Shown here in pieces: positions 63,600-64,000 of a DNA stretch of 64,000 nucleotides (within the stretch, counting starts at the first letter, position 1; each line of letters begins with the position of its first letter). The translations under genes and the position numbers were made by a program. Origin of the DNA: Talinum fruticosum (Eukaryota > Streptophyta > Magnoliopsida > Caryophyllales > Talinaceae). Under the pieces are notes generated by a model. It made no database searches and was not told where the DNA came from. It saw only the letters and a list, made by a program, of their open reading frames with translations. Location of the stretch: positions 2,495,001 to 2,559,000 of the forward strand of contig JAITYX010000042.1 in the NCBI GenBank assembly GCA_021018815.1. The letters run 5' to 3'.

Positions 63600-63738
63600 T
63601 TACTCACTATCAGCCTCAGTGTAAGAGTCAAGCAAAGTCAACTCATAGATGCTATTAGGAGCATCCCCAGCCCATGATGGATCAGAATAATCATAAGAAT
63701 GTAAATGTGTTAGGGTGTGAGCCACTCGATTCCCTACC
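63600..63738 (-). mobile_element. Possible LINE-type RNase H C-terminal remnant
   Basis: On the minus strand a frame reads VGNRVAHTLTHLHSYDYSDP and then SWAGDAPNSIYELTLLDSYTE before a stop at 63602-63600. The NRVAHTL string matches the end of RNase H domains carried by plant non-LTR retrotransposons. No reverse transcriptase or other landmark is present within the window, so this is a short relic at best. Confidence 0.4.
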
Positions 63739-63825
63739 TCTTAATATAAGAAAAAAACATAAATCAAAATGACATTTTCGGAAGTTTATATAGTATTTAT
63801 TTATGTCACTATTGCTTAATTTGTA

Positions 63826-63830
<5 letters not shown>

Positions 63831-63879
<49 letters not shown>
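63831..63879. repeat. (AT)n microsatellite
   Basis: About 24 AT units in the last spacer. Confidence 0.9.
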
Positions 63880-63881
<2 letters not shown>

Positions 63882-64000
63882 GATGGGTCCATGTGAGGTT
63901 TATGCTCAAATACCATTTGTTATATCATCAAATTTTAGAAGTGAAGTATATTCTAAGACAATAAGAGATTAATTTTCTTCTTTAGTTTTGCAAATATGTA

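Larger units (their letters stand above)
59712..64000. other. Gene-poor 3' end of the window
   Basis: Kinase 3' flank followed by AT-rich DNA. Contents are microsatellites at 61958-62003 and 63831-63879, a poly-T run at about 63217-63238, and a possible LINE fragment at 63600-63738. A CT-rich stretch near 60370-60410 and the short frames around it resemble nothing I know. Confidence 0.55.

Noticed and set aside
1..64000. CRISPR arrays, operons, phage or bacterial mobile elements
   Set aside because: None seen, and the intron-rich plant genes make them implausible.

Overview
This window is nuclear DNA from a flowering plant, almost certainly a eudicot. The genes are split by many GT-AG introns, the spacers are AT-rich, pyrimidine-rich (CT)n leaders precede several start codons, and all recognisable proteins are plant families. 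I cannot name the species from sequence alone. Seven protein-coding genes lie on the + strand and one tRNA gene on the - strand.

Order: (1) 1367-3126, an At1g01500-like protein of unknown function; (2) 5791-11045, ANGUSTIFOLIA, the plant CtBP homologue; (3) 15993-20761, a REVEILLE-type SHAQKYF MYB factor with a C-terminal LCL domain; (4) 22845-32634, a CBE1/RIMB3-type eIF4E-binding protein; (5) 34988-35060 (-), tRNA-Val(CAC); (6) 35814-40644, sphingoid long-chain-base kinase LCBK2; (7) 42441-52521, the CAAX prenyl protease STE24; (8) 56375-59711, a membrane-anchored receptor-like cytoplasmic kinase like At4g01330. Exon-intron structures were built by hand from splice signals, reading-frame phase and recalled family sequence; no alignment was run.

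The gene order merges two paralogous Arabidopsis segments as I recall them: At1g01500-At1g01510(AN)-At1g01520(RVE3)-At1g01540(kinase) and At4g01280(RVE5)-At4g01290(CBE1)-At4g01320(STE24)-At4g01330(kinase). The window therefore looks like the unfractionated ancestral block, with LCBK2 (At2g46090 in Arabidopsis) added. The genes do not form a pathway; they are an old neighbourhood of housekeeping and regulatory genes.

The main anomaly is a set of five single-base indels, every one in a homopolymer, that break the CBE1-like gene (four) and the kinase gene (one). The other five coding genes are intact. Correcting those runs restores continuous family-like frames of 1027 and 498 residues, which points to consensus errors more than decay, though real pseudogenisation is not excluded.

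Spacers and introns hold little coding matter: a decayed Ty1/copia gag-protease fragment (about 12.0-12.5 kb), a possible LINE RNase H tail at 63.6 kb, a MITE-like element at 33.4-33.9 kb, several local tandem duplications and many microsatellites. Promoter-level features include a duplicated TATA box before gene 1, a (TA)10 tract placed like a TATA box before the REVEILLE gene, and upstream ORFs in several leaders. I did not find evidence of a novel biological system.
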